Source of the DNA: Seriola aureovittata
Taxonomy: Eukaryota > Chordata > Actinopteri > Carangiformes > Carangidae
Assembly: GCF_021018895.1 (NCBI RefSeq)
Contig: NC_079373.1
Coordinates: 7,546,001-7,610,000, forward strand
Length of the DNA: 64,000 nt
Direction of reading: 5' to 3'
The translations under genes and the position numbers were made by a program. Positions 24,101 to 35,640 of this stretch are shown in pieces (the first letter of the stretch is position 1; each line of letters begins with the position of its first letter). The notes beneath the pieces are model-generated. The model saw only the letters and a list, made by a program, of their open reading frames with translations, ran no database searches and was not told the DNA's origin.

Positions 24101-26102
24101 GTCAAAGTTTACAAGCTACGCGCACAGCTATTTCTGGAGAGGAGACGAAAGTATACACAGAGGAGCGAGAGGACAAAGTGTAGACGTGCATCTTTTCTTT
24201 TCAACTCCCAAACCCGCAAAAACTCTGTTTTGGCCTGAGCCTATTCTTCAAATGATTGTGTTTCCAACAAACAGAGGAAATGTGGCCTTGCTGGGTGACT
24301 TCTGATGACATGACGCTGGATGTGAAAACCAACGGTCATGCAATCTTGAGGAAATCTCAGGGGGAAATTACTAATTCAAATTTTTTCCTCGGAGACCTTT
24401 AAAGAAAAGGAAAAAAAAAAAATTCATGTCGTAACTATGACCAATGAGGAAACCAAATAATTATCTTCCAAATTACTCTTGGTTTTATTAGTTATTTTAT
24501 TAGTTTAGCCCCTCTCCCCCCCTCTCTCTCCCCCCCTCTCTCTCCCCCATTTCATTCTTCCTCTGTGTCTCTTGGTGAAAACAGCATTTTTTATTAAGCA
24601 TGAAGCAACAGAGGGGAAAAACTAGGTCAAATAGAAAAGCCAAGCAAAGGAGAACAGGAATAGGCAAGGGGGGGTCAAGTGAAGGAGTAACAGAAAAAGT
24701 GAAGCAGATAGAGGAGGAAATCAATACCCCCTCCCACTCCCACTGTGATTGTGATGGAGAGAGACAGAGGGTGATTAAGGAGCAGATACTTATGAAATAC
24801 ACACTACGGAAGCCTGTCTATCATCCGTGGCCATGGATGGGTGGAGGATGGAGATGAGGGTCATGGAGGGCGGAGGGAGGGAAGAGGGTACAAGGGCACA
24901 AAAGCATCTCTGACCAGCTGAGCTAACACAGGACCAGCGGATAAGGGGAAGGGTTTGAAATGGGCAAGAAGAAAGAACACAGAGACAAAACTAACTTCTT
25001 TCAATGATATTCCAACTTTTGACAATTACTCAAGAGAATCGTATTGAACTTCTGAGCAATGGTAACATGATAAACCCTAAAAACAACAGACGGTTAAATC
25101 TTCCACCAGACAATCCCTCATCGGCACAAAACAAAATCCCTTCATTATAATCTAAATAGCACTAATGAATATTACAAAGATGACAGAAGGGACCACAGAG
25201 AGTGGTCACAGAAGCATTAGACGGTGGCAGCAGGGGGCCAGTAACAGTATCCAGATGCCAGATGGCCAACTCTGCCCTGCTCTGCTCTCTCGCCCCGCTA
25301 TTGTTATGCTGCTGACCCTAATGGAAAGGGGCGTCTACCACTTGCTTAAGGGCAATACAGAATTTTTTTGACGATTATTGGAAAAGTGCAGCTCAGGCCC
25401 AAGCAACACGTAAAGTCAAGAAAAGGAAAAGTGAACTACTGCAGGCTCACAGATTTTATCACATCGTGTATCTGTTAGTTTTAGAGGTATTTCCATTTTC
25501 ATTTCTGACAAGATGCGTTTTTTTTGTCAGCTTATCAGCTTGTCCAAAATGACACTCAATACTACAGTACTCATGAGCCTCATTGACTGTTACTATGCAG
25601 AGGACAGAAACCAGAACCACAAAATCATCAATCATCCAGGCATTTGGAAGCAAGACATTGCATCATAAATGCTGCATTTATCCACAATCTGAAAATCTGT
25701 CAGTTCTAACCGTTATTTAACATGTTCTACAAAAAGCTCCACCTTCCAGCATGTGGGAGCCAGTGTTGAACATTTGAATTGGATGTTTCTTACTACAATA
25801 ATCAATAATGTTGGCATTGCTTTCCACCGCTGGAGACAGCTCTTGGTGAGTAAAGTAATGAAGTTTGATGCTGAACTCACATGTGTCCTCTAGACTGGTA
25901 AGTAAACAGCTGTTCATGCTAACATTAGCTACAACAGCTCCTTTAAATGGTTGCTACGAATACCTTGCTGGGGAGGACAGTAGGATTGATAGGATTAATA
26001 AATTGGCTTCACCTACCCGTTGACTGATTGGTAGATACAGTTGTCAGTGTTTGTACAGAGCAGCAGGGCCCTCCCACCAGTCATGGTGCTAGCAGCTGGC
26101 AT
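8393..26102 (-). CDS. dennd2a: DENN domain-containing protein 2A (Rab GEF), 19 coding exons
   Basis: Coding exons, 5' to 3' on the minus strand: 26102-26017, 22996-21956, 19916-19789, 18365-18253, 18121-17924, 17635-17542, 16827-16777, 16510-16323, 15912-15803, 15066-14997, 14785-14708, 13623-13483, 13311-13163, 11292-11115, 10992-10951, 10771-10666, 9745-9458, 8718-8632, 8424-8393. All have AG/GT borders and phase closes exactly to 3180 bases, giving 1059 residues (human DENND2A is about 1009). The first ATG (26102-26100) follows the acceptor by one base. The product has a long disordered N-terminal half and a C-terminal tripartite DENN module. By family knowledge DENND2A activates Rab9 in late endosome-to-Golgi retrieval. 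The downstream neighbour adck2 is syntenic with human 7q34, which favours DENND2A over 2C or 2D. The N-terminal start is the least certain part. Confidence 0.93.
8539..8603. repeat. (TTGA)n / (GATT)n microsatellite in a dennd2a intron
   Basis: About 16 tandem GATT tetranucleotides lie in the last intron of dennd2a, less than 30 bases from the donor of exon 8718-8632. Length variation here could affect spacing but not coding. Confidence 0.95.
8935..8996 (+). repeat. Possible retroelement 3' end with (TTGAA)n tail
   Basis: The phrase GGGACAAATAAAGTTCAG followed by short TTGAA repeats resembles the 3' terminus of fish L2-type LINEs or SINEs that end in short tandem repeats. Only the tail is recognisable. 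The family assignment is tentative. Confidence 0.35.
10951..13623 (-). CDS. dennd2a: dennd2a central DENN (cDENN) exons
   Basis: Exons 13623-13483, 13311-13163, 11292-11115 and 10992-10951 encode residues about 720-890. Hallmarks in order: ILDEVEKRRAISPALVQP, VKNFLPGSGTE, LCRPSDSRLEHVDF, LFSSLSLRLLLRVFASLLLE, the RRVIFTADKLS strand, ALLYPFTWQHTYIPVLPP, DIVCTPTPFIVGLLSSSLP and VLVVDLGNSRFLRQ. This is the most conserved part of the protein and carries the GEF surface in the family. The 42-base exon 10992-10951 is a microexon-sized unit of 14 codons. Confidence 0.93.
12459..12570. repeat. (ATCT)n microsatellite with inverted (GATA)n start
   Basis: A short GATA tetramer run (about 12456-12474) is separated by GCTTTATTT from a much longer ATCT run ending at 12570. 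The two halves are mutually complementary and could fold back. The layout resembles LINE tail-associated microsatellites. It lies in the 11.3-13.2 kb intron of dennd2a. Confidence 0.9.
14708..16510 (-). CDS. dennd2a: dennd2a upstream-DENN (uDENN) exons
   Basis: Exons 16510-16323, 15912-15803, 15066-14997 and 14785-14708 encode residues about 571-720. They carry LFEYFIVVALHK, the LPEVTQQFPLK motif, FPDAKDWAPV, SFVLTGEDGSRRFGYCRR and LPEVYCIVSRLGCFDLF. This is the uDENN longin-like fold and the start of the central DENN, which in the family contribute to Rab binding. No substitution stands out at the recognisable conserved positions. Confidence 0.92.
16777..19916 (-). CDS. dennd2a: dennd2a central linker exons
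   Basis: Five exons encode a conserved linker with recognisable DENND2A signatures: EFEDLLQSS and RVDWYAQSRLGLTRTLSEEN (exon 19916-19789), KENPYEDIELE (18365-18253), FFRQNSERRSFKLLELRK and a PPSTPSSPDD serine-proline cluster (18121-17924), a basic stretch RRGKKRMKRVSQS (17635-17542), and an acidic ESESDTEEKL exon (16827-16777). These match the mammalian protein segment for segment from memory. The exon at 18121 is reached through an acceptor whose pyrimidine tract is a homopolymeric C run. Confidence 0.9.
17170..17400 (-). repeat. Candidate interspersed repeat with 'CAGATCCAGGTGCAGATC' phrase
   Basis: The segment has a short imperfect tandem of GATCTGCACC units at 17308-17346. The surrounding phrase resembles a percomorph interspersed repeat I know from other fish loci. 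I cannot delimit it precisely. It lies in a dennd2a intron. Confidence 0.35.
18122..18163 (-). promoter_or_regulatory. dennd2a splice acceptor with homopolymeric C tract
   Basis: On the coding (minus) strand the 3' splice site of exon 18121-17924 is preceded by about 29 consecutive C (plus-strand G run 18134-18162), then CTCCCCCCACAAG. It is therefore both a homopolymer and the polypyrimidine tract of a coding exon. Confidence 0.75.
20726..20884. repeat. Dispersed repeat, copy A
   Basis: It shares an ordered set of phrases with 25814-25947 in the same orientation: CTTTCCAC-GCTGGAGACAGCT, TTGGTGAGTAAAG, AATGAAGTTTGAT, TCTAGACTGGTAAGTAAAC, AGCTGTT-ATGCTAACATTAGC, and a closing AGCTCCTTTAA. It lies in the dennd2a intron between exons 2 and 3. 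Probably a SINE or MITE fragment. Family not known. Confidence 0.75.
21956..26102 (-). CDS. dennd2a: dennd2a N-terminal exons (disordered region)
   Basis: The first coding exon (26102-26017) and the 1041-base second exon encode residues 1 to about 375. The region is low in hydrophobic residues and rich in Ser, Pro, Lys and Glu. It includes a basophilic phosphorylation-type site (RRASN), a conserved-looking helix (SASIRDKISQWEGKKE), and a proline-rich tail (PPLPSIPPPPLP) resembling SH3-binding sequence. The first exon joins the second in phase 2 (a split Gly codon). No membrane or signal segment is present. Its role is inferred to be regulatory or scaffolding. This part diverges most between vertebrates, so exact boundaries rest on splice phase, not homology. 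Confidence 0.8.
25814..25947. repeat. Dispersed repeat, copy B
   Basis: The second copy of the element at 20726-20884, about 5.1 kb away in direct orientation. It lacks the 15-20 base insertion (near 20850-20875) that precedes the common 3' end in copy A. It lies within dennd2a intron 1, just downstream of the first coding exon. Confidence 0.75.
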
Positions 26103-28789
26103 CCTGCATAGTCACACAAAGAAAGAGACAGTGAGTTAGGAATATAATTGTATAATGCAAGGGCAAAACAGGCTTATATTTGAGCTTAGAGGACAGGAAG
26201 CTGCTAAGGAAAGCATTTCTAAGTGTTACAGACCAGACAGTTGAATATATTCCAGCTTGTATGTTTTTTACTAAATATATGGAGACGATACACAAAAATA
26301 GGCGGACATATAGACTGACAAATGACGGACGGGTCAAAAGAAGAGCTGCTTCCCCAGAACTCCCATGGGGAAACTTCAGACTCCAGTGTGTGAATGTACA
26401 CTACTGAACAGCTCAAACCTCTTTGTGGCTTGCAGAACTAGTTTCTGAACCAAACAGCAGAGAAGCAGACCTCACGGGTTGCATGGCACCCCCCCAAAAA
26501 TGCCAGTCCCCTTTTAACTAGTAATTGGAGGATACAGCTGAAATCAAAGCTTGAACAATGGCAAGCCAGCAGGCATAAACACACATTAGGCTCCAGCACC
26601 CATGTGGCACTATGGAAAATACTGGAAACTCAACATTGTAATATAATTAAGCTCCATTAGGGCAAACATCAGTGGCAGCTGGAAGCCAGAGAAGGGCAAT
26701 GAATTAAAGTCTTTGAGGTTATCACTCACCATCTTGTCTTTTTGCACTTGTCCTAACAGATTTCTGGAGTGATTTCAAGACAAGTACTGCTCACACATTT
26801 TGCTTTCACACTTGGGAGCCTCTCTGCAAACTCTCCTTTCATTCCAGAAACTAACTTCCTTAATGTGTTGTATGCTTTCCAGAGCAACACATTTCCCCCT
26901 CCGTTCTTTATTTCGGACAAGTTGTGCCAAAGAGAGTGTGAGGGGAGAGGACATGCTTGGCCGGTTTGAAATTATTACTTGGTCCATTTGTCAGAGAATA
27001 ATGAAACCAGATCCACTTGGAGCGTAGCAAGGCCATCCGTATGTAACATCAAATTAGAGCCGGTGGTGTGCGCTGCTCATGACTTGGTCTATAAACGCTG
27101 GTGGGGGGGCTGGCACGGAGCAGAAGGGCCTGGCCTCTGCTTGGCACAGATGTGGTTAACATAAGAGAGGAGGCTAGGTCAGGGCCTGTTGGCAGATTTT
27201 CACACATTTGCTCTTAAGTAAATTCACAGAGACACTAATACACGCTTTGCCACCCGGCTGTAAAACCTCATATGAAAACACACCTACATAGACCTGCACG
27301 TCCAGCCAAACAGTGTGTACTCCACACCAACATATGGATGTGTGTGTATGAGTGACTTCTACCAGATGTGCTAGGATACTTTAGGGTATTCGTAGGCCGT
27401 TAAATATTTCCTGAGTACTGCACGCCCCAAACCCCCCCCCTCTATCCCTCTGCCTATAAACCAGTATTAGCTAACACTGACACTTTTCTCCCCTGACCCC
27501 CGACTATGTAGGGAATGTGAGCCCAATTCTGCTGAATTCCACAAATTGTTGTCCCAACTGGCAGTGAGGCAAGACAGAGAAAAAGCCCCAATTTCATTAG
27601 ATTATGTAAAAAAAAAAGAAAAAATTGCAGCCAAATAGCTGAACTCTTCCCTGAGCTAACAACATAATTGGCCCTCCGGGTCCAGTGTTTTGGAGTGAAT
27701 CTGGGCTTGTACGCCTTTCTCCTCCAGAATAAAAGAACAAAACGACACTACAGAAAAGTTGAGGTCTCATCTGACAAGAACTAAAAGCACAATATGTCAT
27801 CTTTTAGCTTCTAGTTTTGCTCACAGCTCAACTTACAGCCCTCTGTTGCTTTGTCTTTACCCCCACCCTCCCCTCAATCAGTCCAAGGCCTAGCCCCCCA
27901 GAGAGAGGAGAAAAAGGAGGAGGAAGGTTTGCGTCAGCCATCCACTAGCTTGTAGCCTCAAATTATTTTCAGCTGTGAGCCAAGCAGAGGTCACATGTTT
28001 GAGGGGAAACATCAACCGATTTTTTTCCTTCCTCTCGCTCTTGATTTTTTTCTCTCCTCGCTAAAAACCAAAACAGAAATGAAGAACAGAAGGGGGGTGG
28101 GGGGGGTGAGCAAGCGGGACTGTAAAGAATGTATAGAGCCTCCTAGGTTTACAGTTTGATTTTTTTCTGGGTTGGGAAGGGTGTTGCATATCACAGGGGG
28201 GAGAGGAAAGATGGGAGATATGAACAGAGGGAGCAAATGGAAGAGGAGAGGGGGGTTGGGGATACAGGGGTTGTCAAAACTAAAGAGGAAAGTGGATATT
28301 GCAAAGAATAATATAAGTGTACTGTTGCGCTGTGAAAACAGTGCAGGCTTTTAGGCTGTCCCACTTCATTGTTTAGAGCCCAGGGCCATAGCACAAAGTG
28401 CTGCTCAGCGGAGATTCTAGTAATACCTTAAAAGGTCATTTGGTATTTTCACACTTTTCTGATTTATTGAGTTTGAACATGTCTCAAACTTGACTCATGC
28501 AACACAGTGCTTCGCAGCACTCGCCTGAACCGGACAAGCAATGGTGTCTTCACATCTCGTAAAAGCAGTAAATCCGACAGCGTTGCCAGTTTAACAGTGT
28601 TCGGTTACTGAAGCAACTCTTTTCAGGAGCAGCGAAAGGCTTTTGTCTCCTACAGCTATTGGCAACTATTGTTAACCCTAACCCCCAGAGAAAGATGGCC
28701 ACCATAACAATGCAGAGGCTGAGGGAAGCCATCTGCTGAAGCCAATAAAAACATCATGAGAAACGGCGACCCAAAAGACCTCTACATGC

Positions 28790-28925
28790 TCCGCCCCCCT
28801 TCAGCCTCTGCCCTGCGAGGTGTGACAGGCCGCGCACGCTGCGGCAAAGGAAGCCGCGCTGTTGATCAGCAGCTGTGTGGATGAGTGCTGGGTGGAGAAG
28901 ACGGCAGCAGAAAGTGCGCACGGAT
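28790..28925. promoter_or_regulatory. CpG-rich patch in the intron
   Basis: A short interval with clustered CpG (GCGAGG, GCCGCGCACGCTGCGG, AAGCCGCGCTG, GTGCGCACGG) in otherwise CpG-poor sequence. It could be an alternative dennd2a promoter or an enhancer. No initiator or splice donor is firmly recognisable. Confidence 0.25.
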
Positions 28926-31900
28926 ATGACTCATGATAATTCTGTTTGATATACAAAGAGATATTTATACATTTAAAAAAAAAAAAAAAACACAAGACAG
29001 GTTTAAAAAATTTTAACCTTCTATTTTCAGACTCACCCGTCGTAAGTTTGAGTTTATTCAGATAAAAAACATTACACAAATATATTTCATAAAGGATAGC
29101 CTCCTGTCTTGGCCTAAGATGAAAAAGGATTGATGCCTTGAAGCCTTCACTAGATAGAGATAGCAGCAGTCTGGGTCAGAGGCAGGGCATCAGAGCAGAG
29201 CATCAGTTACATAACAAGGGAGATGCAGGAGATTTCTATCAGCAGACGGACACTGGGTATCTGGCAATGGACAGATTCTTGTAAACATGCCCTTACATAT
29301 ACCACTGACCATGGGATGTTCTTGTTTGTGTTGGTTGTGCAGCTTTAATGGCTGAGGCATGGTGTTGTGTTGCTATGATAAATAGGATCTGAGTTATCGA
29401 GTAGCACTGATTATTCTAAAAATGTAAACTAAAGATGAAAGTGGAGAGAACAAATCCCTGGGGATCTGTATATGTGAGTAAATATTATTACTACTTCACT
29501 ACCCACCAGAAAACAAAGATGATAAATGTTTTTTTTTATCAAAGTGGTTATCCTCTGTCCAGTGGCAACTATAGAACATCTTAGCCCTGCTTTTTCTGAC
29601 CCTTTGGCCCATGCTGTTGTTTGTCAGACCTAGCGTCAGGATAAGATTTAGTTCGTACGACATTAGGTCTGAACACCTGACAATGAACATCTCTGGAGAA
29701 CATGCATAGTGTTGCACATGTTTATACCCAACAAGAGTGGCAGAAAAAAGATGTGTAAATAACAAATAAAGAGAGGCACAGAGAGAAGTTCAAACCACAC
29801 ACCTGGCCAGTCACTGTGGGGAGTGAATATGAAGATTGAATTTTCAGTTTTGGAAAGTTACAGAAATCATCAGACACAGCCCCCTCTCCCACTTCCTACA
29901 TTGGGCTGAAAGGTGGGAGTAAGTTTCTAAATCTGTTTGGCCATCTGACAAGTACTTCTGATGAAACATAACAGCAGCTTTGGGTTTAGTGGCTTTGTCA
30001 ACAGTACTTCACTGAATTCATTCATTCCATTCAGAGGTATTCTGTCATAGTAAAGTGATGAACTGAAGTGTTGGCACTGGAAAATTTGACCCGTTAAATG
30101 AGGAGTCAAGATATTCTCAACGTATTAAAATCCATCCTTAAAGGACCATGAATGTTTTTGCTACTTTTCAGATGGCCAGATGGACACTGTCAGACATCAC
30201 GCCTAGGGATACTCTCTTCCCATTGGCTCACAGGATCGGGGTCCTCAGACATCAGGTCTGCAGTTGGACCTTCCTCCATGGGACACATCCCCACATTGAC
30301 TCCAAACACATCTGGCACCCTGCGTAACTCAAATACTATTTGACCTTGGTCTAGTCATAGAGTTGTAAATGAATCCCGGATTCACAAAGACTTGGCACAC
30401 TCGTGTACAGTATGTTAGCCAGCACGCCGATTACTCCGCTACACACACACACACCACACACACACATACAGGCTGTTTTGGAGATGACTCTTTTCCTCAC
30501 TGCTTTCTTCTCATACTGACCTCACACAGTGTTGGAAGACAAAGGTACGTCCAAGAATCAGCCTAGACTCATTCAATGCCAATGTGATGACACACACTTG
30601 CACACACACCAGATATTCTTCAGGCTGTGTCACTTAGGAGTCGGTTTATAACAGCTCTGTTATCATGACTTGTGTGAATTCCTACCGTCAGTGAGGAAGT
30701 GTAAAATGTTCATTGTGCAATGCGATGCGAGTGTAGACAACATGAACTCCGACAGTGAGATTGTCAGTTGGCCTTTGTGTTGGTTGAGCTCCAAACATTA
30801 TCTTGAAGTGTAAATGTGTGGTGATAATCAGACAAAGTTTTGCAGTTGGGGTTGAATTAGCTTTATCACACTGTATGCAGGTGGTGCTGTCAGTGTTTCG
30901 TAGCTCGCTTTATCAGGCCTCTGGGTTGTTGTCACGAGCCGTTGGCTGGCTGCTGCTATAGTGCTCTGGAGGCCTGCCTGCCTGCCTCTCCCCAACAGCT
31001 GCTTCTCATAAAGATTTCATCCTCCCCTCTATCCATCCGTCCCTCTGTCCAGCAACAGCTAACATCATGACATCACCACCATCCCTCGCTTGTTCTTCCC
31101 CAGACTGCACTCTTTTACTCTCTGTCATTTCAAAAATACCTAAAAAGGGCAAAGTCGCTCACAGCCCACGCTGCATTTCACAGTTATCAGGACATGGGAG
31201 TCAAATACAGAAAGCAAACGAAAAGTGGCAGCTCCTATACCGCTTCTCATCGTTATGAGTGAGGTTTTACGTAAAACCGGGACAAGGAGAGAACATGATA
31301 GCTCAAAATGAGAATTATATGCTGCATAGCTAAGCTAACCCAAAGATTATTCGTTTTCTTCTTTTTCTTTCTGTGCCTTGGTTGCGTTGAGGACCCTATC
31401 CCCCCTACAAGATGTGGCTCCCTATAGCATGTGCCAAAGCCTTGCCTGTAATCAATTTAACGCACCACTGCACATTTAGTCAGCTCTTTCTGGAATGGCA
31501 AACTTGGCTGCTTTCTTCCTCCACGTCCTTCACTGTTTTATTTCTCCCTTTCATTCTCTCTCTTTCATTCCCATTTAGCTCTGGAGTTGCGGGGAGAAAA
31601 GTATGATGGAGGAGCGAGTGAAGGATAGGAAGCAAGGACGGAGGGGTACTGGTTTTTAATCCTTAGCCCCTCTTTCTCTTTCTTGCTGAACTGATCCATG
31701 TCTTGCGCTCTACAGATGTGGAGCAGAGATTATTCATGTACAGCCAATTTGTTTCCAGCACTGTAGGGTTGCCAGATCTGACATGAAGTGTTTGGTTTGA
31801 GCAATATGGGGATTTCACAATGACTGACATGCTGCCTTGACCTCGTAGGCTTTGGAAGGGCTTTGCTTGGTTCCCATTGAAGTAGGAAAGGAAAGGTTGA

Positions 31901-32104
31901 TGGTAAAGGAAGGGATGTATGGAGGGCAGGAGGGAGGGAGAGGGTCGGGCAAATAAACAATGGAATTTTATCTGGACTCGGCAGTCTCCCTCACTCTTTT
32001 TCTCTCTCTGTTTCTGTTTCTGTGTCCTGTTCAGGGCCCCTGCTGCTTTCCCAAGCTGATTTCATAGCAAGGCCTTGGATATGAGCCAAACAGGCCAACT
32101 CTAT

Positions 32105-32706
32105 GGCTACGTCCACACCAATACATTTTCATTTTAAAACAGTGTTTTAAAATGAAAAATATCTCCAGACGAGCGTTTTTAGCTCCATATCAGAAATAAT
32201 CTCCGTCCATACTAACAAGCCTGAAAATGTATATCACATGACCATTCACGTACACTGGACGTGCGTGTGCCCATGTCGGCAGGAAGCAGATTGTCTACTC
32301 TCCAGTTGGTTGCTTAAGTTGCAGAAACTGCTACGGGTGAGAAACAGCAATGGCGAAAAGTAAGGCCTGGGATTTCTTTGCTTTGAGCGATGACGAGGTG
32401 GAACTGTTACTGAAGGTAACACATGAGTATAAGATGGTCAAGGATATATCATGACTGATGAGGCCCAATCAGGAAGTGAATGTGGGCGTCACCTTTTCCA
32501 AAAGTCTCAGTTTCTTCTGCCTATACAGACTAAAACGTAACTTAGAAGTTTTCAAACTAAAATGGGACCAGGAGCATTTCCAAAAGTCTCAGTTTATGCC
32601 CATCGAGACTAAAATGGGCTCAAAAACTGCGGAGTATGGACGCCAGGTGTAAACGTACAAAAAATGATGCGTTTTAAAGCTAAAATGTATTTGCATGAAT
32701 GTAGCC
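32105..32706 (+). mobile_element. Non-autonomous hAT-like DNA transposon with captured coding fragment
   Basis: The left end reads GGCTACGTCCACACCAATAC. The right end, reverse-complemented, reads GGCTACATTCATGCAAATAC, and both continue into ATTTT plus a TTTAAAAC block, giving clear imperfect terminal inverted repeats. Internally there is a small open frame (32350-32454) and a tandem-like duplication of CCAAAAGTCTCAGTTT (about 32500 and 32580). No transposase is present. I see no convincing target-site duplication. hAT is suggested by TIR style known from fish elements, not proven. Confidence 0.65.
32350..32454 (+). pseudogene. Truncated Myb/SANT-like reading frame inside the transposon
   Basis: Thirty-four codons begin MAKSKAWDFFALSDDEVELL, continue LKVTHEYKMVKDIS, and hit a stop. 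The tryptophan, aromatic, SDDEVELLL and VT-EYK pattern resembles the first helix of a Myb/SANT-like (trihelix) DNA-binding domain found in fish transposon-derived proteins. The rest of the domain is missing, so I read it as a captured, broken fragment. Confidence 0.4.
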
Positions 32707-33001
32707 TTTGACTACAGTATGTCTGCCTATATCTGTGTGTGTAACTGCCTATGCATGTGACTGACAGCCAGAGAGTGTGTTAAAAAACCTGGAAACATTT
32801 TGTCTGCATTTCATGTTTACCGCTCTCTCATCTTCATCTCCTAATCTCTCCGTTTTCTCATTCTGTTGCACACATTACTTTGCTCTCAGCTGGTTTTCCT
32901 TATCTTTCCGTTCTATATTTGAACACAGACCGTGGGGATCTGCATTGTATGATGTACAGTGGTAAAGATGCCTATCAGCTGGCCTTAAGGGGCACAAGAC
33001 A

Positions 33002-33003
<2 letters not shown>

Positions 33004-33042
<39 letters not shown>
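33004..33042. repeat. (CA)n microsatellite
   Basis: About 19 perfect CA units in the dennd2a 5' intron. Out-of-frame translation gives Cys-Val or His-Thr strings, which are artefacts. Confidence 0.95.
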
Positions 33043-33045
<3 letters not shown>

Positions 33046-35084
33046 GTCCAAACCCCTACTGTGCTGCGTCCTCTTGCCCCTCCACTTCTCCCCCTGCTCC
33101 GTCTATTGTTAGGAGAGGATGGACGTGAGACAGCATTGAAACTGGGATAGCCACAGAACCAGACAGAAATACAGGAAGGGGGACACCACAAACAATTAAT
33201 TTCTCCCTGCATATTTTTTTTGCTTATCAATCCACTCTAAATATAACACAAGTATCCATTGTTGTATTTCTTACACACAACATTTCTTGTTATTGTGGTT
33301 GTCGTTTATAACTGAGACTCTTGACGGCCTGGGTGTCTGCAGACTATCCCGCTGGGAAGCAGGAAGAATGAGCCAAAATATTACCTCAGACAATGTATAA
33401 ACAAATCTTAATTATAATTGGGGCCACAGAGAAAGCCACTGTGGATGTAATTATGGTGCACAGCACAACCAACAGACACACCATTTAGTAGGCATCTTAT
33501 GCATGAAAAGAATAGTTATCTTTCCCTTGTTTGTGCTTGTGCATGCAAACAGACAGGAAATGTGTTGTGACTTGCAGGAAGTGGGGGGTTAAGACTGACC
33601 TCCTGTGTCTCCTGAAATTAAGTCACCAAGCTTTTGCACAGCAAGTTTTCTTGCTTGCAAATTCCACGCTTACGGTAAGCTCTTGAGTTCATTGTTGATA
33701 AATGGGACAGCTCTGACTACCACAAGGTCAAAATGGCAGCAAACGGAAGGAAAACTCCAGACTAACTCAGCAAAATCCTCCTAAAAGTCCTTCTCTCTCG
33801 CTCCACCTGTCAGAGTTTACAAATGACCGTCCCGTTTAACAGTTTAACCACAGGCTTTTAATGGGGAGGGTCTCCTTTTCCCTTTGGAGTTTGTGGCTTC
33901 CATTCCACTTTCCACTGACTGCAAATGGTGCAGCTTCCAGGCTAATGATACACTAAAGTCTTCAGTGTGATAAACCCTTTCTAGAAATAGAAATGTGGGG
34001 CCTTTGACACTGTTGGCCTGATAAAAGGCAAAAATTAAGGGCATAATTCAAAAACATTTTAAGCTCAAGGAAGTTAAAAAAAAAAAAAGAAGCAGGACTG
34101 ACCTGGTGGAAAACTGGATTTTAAATAAATTCTTCCATCTCTGCTTTTACCTATCACAGACAAATACAGAGAGGCCTTCGTTAGTTCAATGTAGAAAAGA
34201 GAAGCCTCTCCACTAGAGAAAAAGACAAGATCTTCCCAATAAGAAGAGAGAGAGAAGCGGAGGAGGAGGGTGAATCAGTCTTGGAGGCAGAGCAAACAAA
34301 TCACTCTCTATCCCCCCATCTGGGAAACGGTGTCATGTTTCCTCTCCTTGCAGAGGTGGAGCATCTGTCCCTCTACTCCCTCCCACAGACATGTCAGCTC
34401 CTCCTCCCCACCGACAGAAAGCTCCCATCAGCAGAGCTCCTGACTCATCCCCGGTCTGCTCCCAATTACCCCGCTGGCTCCAAAGACCAGGGGTCCATGC
34501 CAACTCATCCCAGGAACCCGCTTTTAAACAGCTCTCACTTTGGCCTACATAACCAACACTGCCTCTGTCAAATCCAAAAATCCACATTTGGTACATCTGC
34601 AGCTGAAACACCACTCCATCTTCAGCCAAAACCCAATAGTCACACGGACTTCACACAGCGATTGGCCAGGTGTGTAGTGGTGAGAAAGTAAGCAGGCTTA
34701 AAACTTTAAGTTCTCTTTTTCCATTGGCCACATAACTACTCGAACGCTTTCAAGGAGAGACTCTGTGAACGATACTGATCTTTCTCATTAGTAAGACATA
34801 AGTCTTTTCATTTGCCTTCGAGTGTTGCTCTTCGGAACAAGAGCTAATGTCTTCAGACATGGTGACAGGTTTTGTTGAAACATAACAGAATTTTAAACTT
34901 GAATTAAAGCTTGACATTTGATAGATTGTTTTCATTTATTCCAGCATCTTTTGCTTAAGACACAAACATGTTTTTGCATGATTTTACATATTTTAAACGT
35001 TGCTACTTCTTGCCCAGCCATATTCAATTGTTTTCATAATGTTTTTATCCATGCTGGCTCTATTGATGCCAATGTCTGTCGCTC

Positions 35085-35640
35085 AGTTGGTCAAATGGTC
35101 ACGTGCTCGGTTGTTCCACCCCTTTGGGCCAGACTGAAATATTTATACAACTATTGGATGGATTGCTGTGAAATTTTCTTGAGATGTCCAACTTTTCTTA
35201 AGGATATAATCTAATGACTTTGGTGATGCCCTGACTTTTCCTATAGTGCCACCATGAAGTTGACATTTGTGGTTTTGAATGAAATGTCTCAACAACGACT
35301 GGATAGATTGCTAGTCATGGGACATGGGGAAAGTGTGAAAGTTTCTGGTGTGCACCTGAAACTTAAAGACCCCCCCCCCAAAGTTTTTTTTCCCCCATGT
35401 CCCCTTAGGGGTTCCGTAGAATTGTGATCCTTTCATGTGGTACTTTACTGCTAATTGTTAGCATGCCAAACTAAGATGGTGGCCTTTAAACAATGTACCT
35501 GTTAAACATCTGCATTAGCATTGTTATTGTGGGCGTGTTAGCATGCGGACCTTATTTATTGCCTTTAGCTGAAAGCATCGCCGTGCCTAAGCTCAGCCTC
35601 ACAGCTATAGCATGGCTACAGAATGTGAGCCTTGTTTTTC
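35085..35640 (+). repeat. Percomorph-type interspersed repeat
   Basis: Characteristic phrases occur in order: CAACTATTGGATGGATTGCT, TGAAATTTTCTTGAGATGTC, TAATGACTTTGGTGATGCCC, GCCACCATGAAGTTGACATT, a second CAACAACGACTGGATAGATT, and then the TTAGCATGCCAAACTAAGAT and TGTTAGCATG-type run ending with AGCCTCACAGCTATAGCATG. I recognise these as a repeat very common in spiny-rayed fish. Internal deletions are likely (for example the C run near 35373). This supports the taxonomic placement. Confidence 0.65.

Noticed and set aside
34281..34691. 136-codon plus-strand frame in the intron
   Set aside because: Proline- and serine-rich, composition-driven, with no recognisable family and no exon borders.
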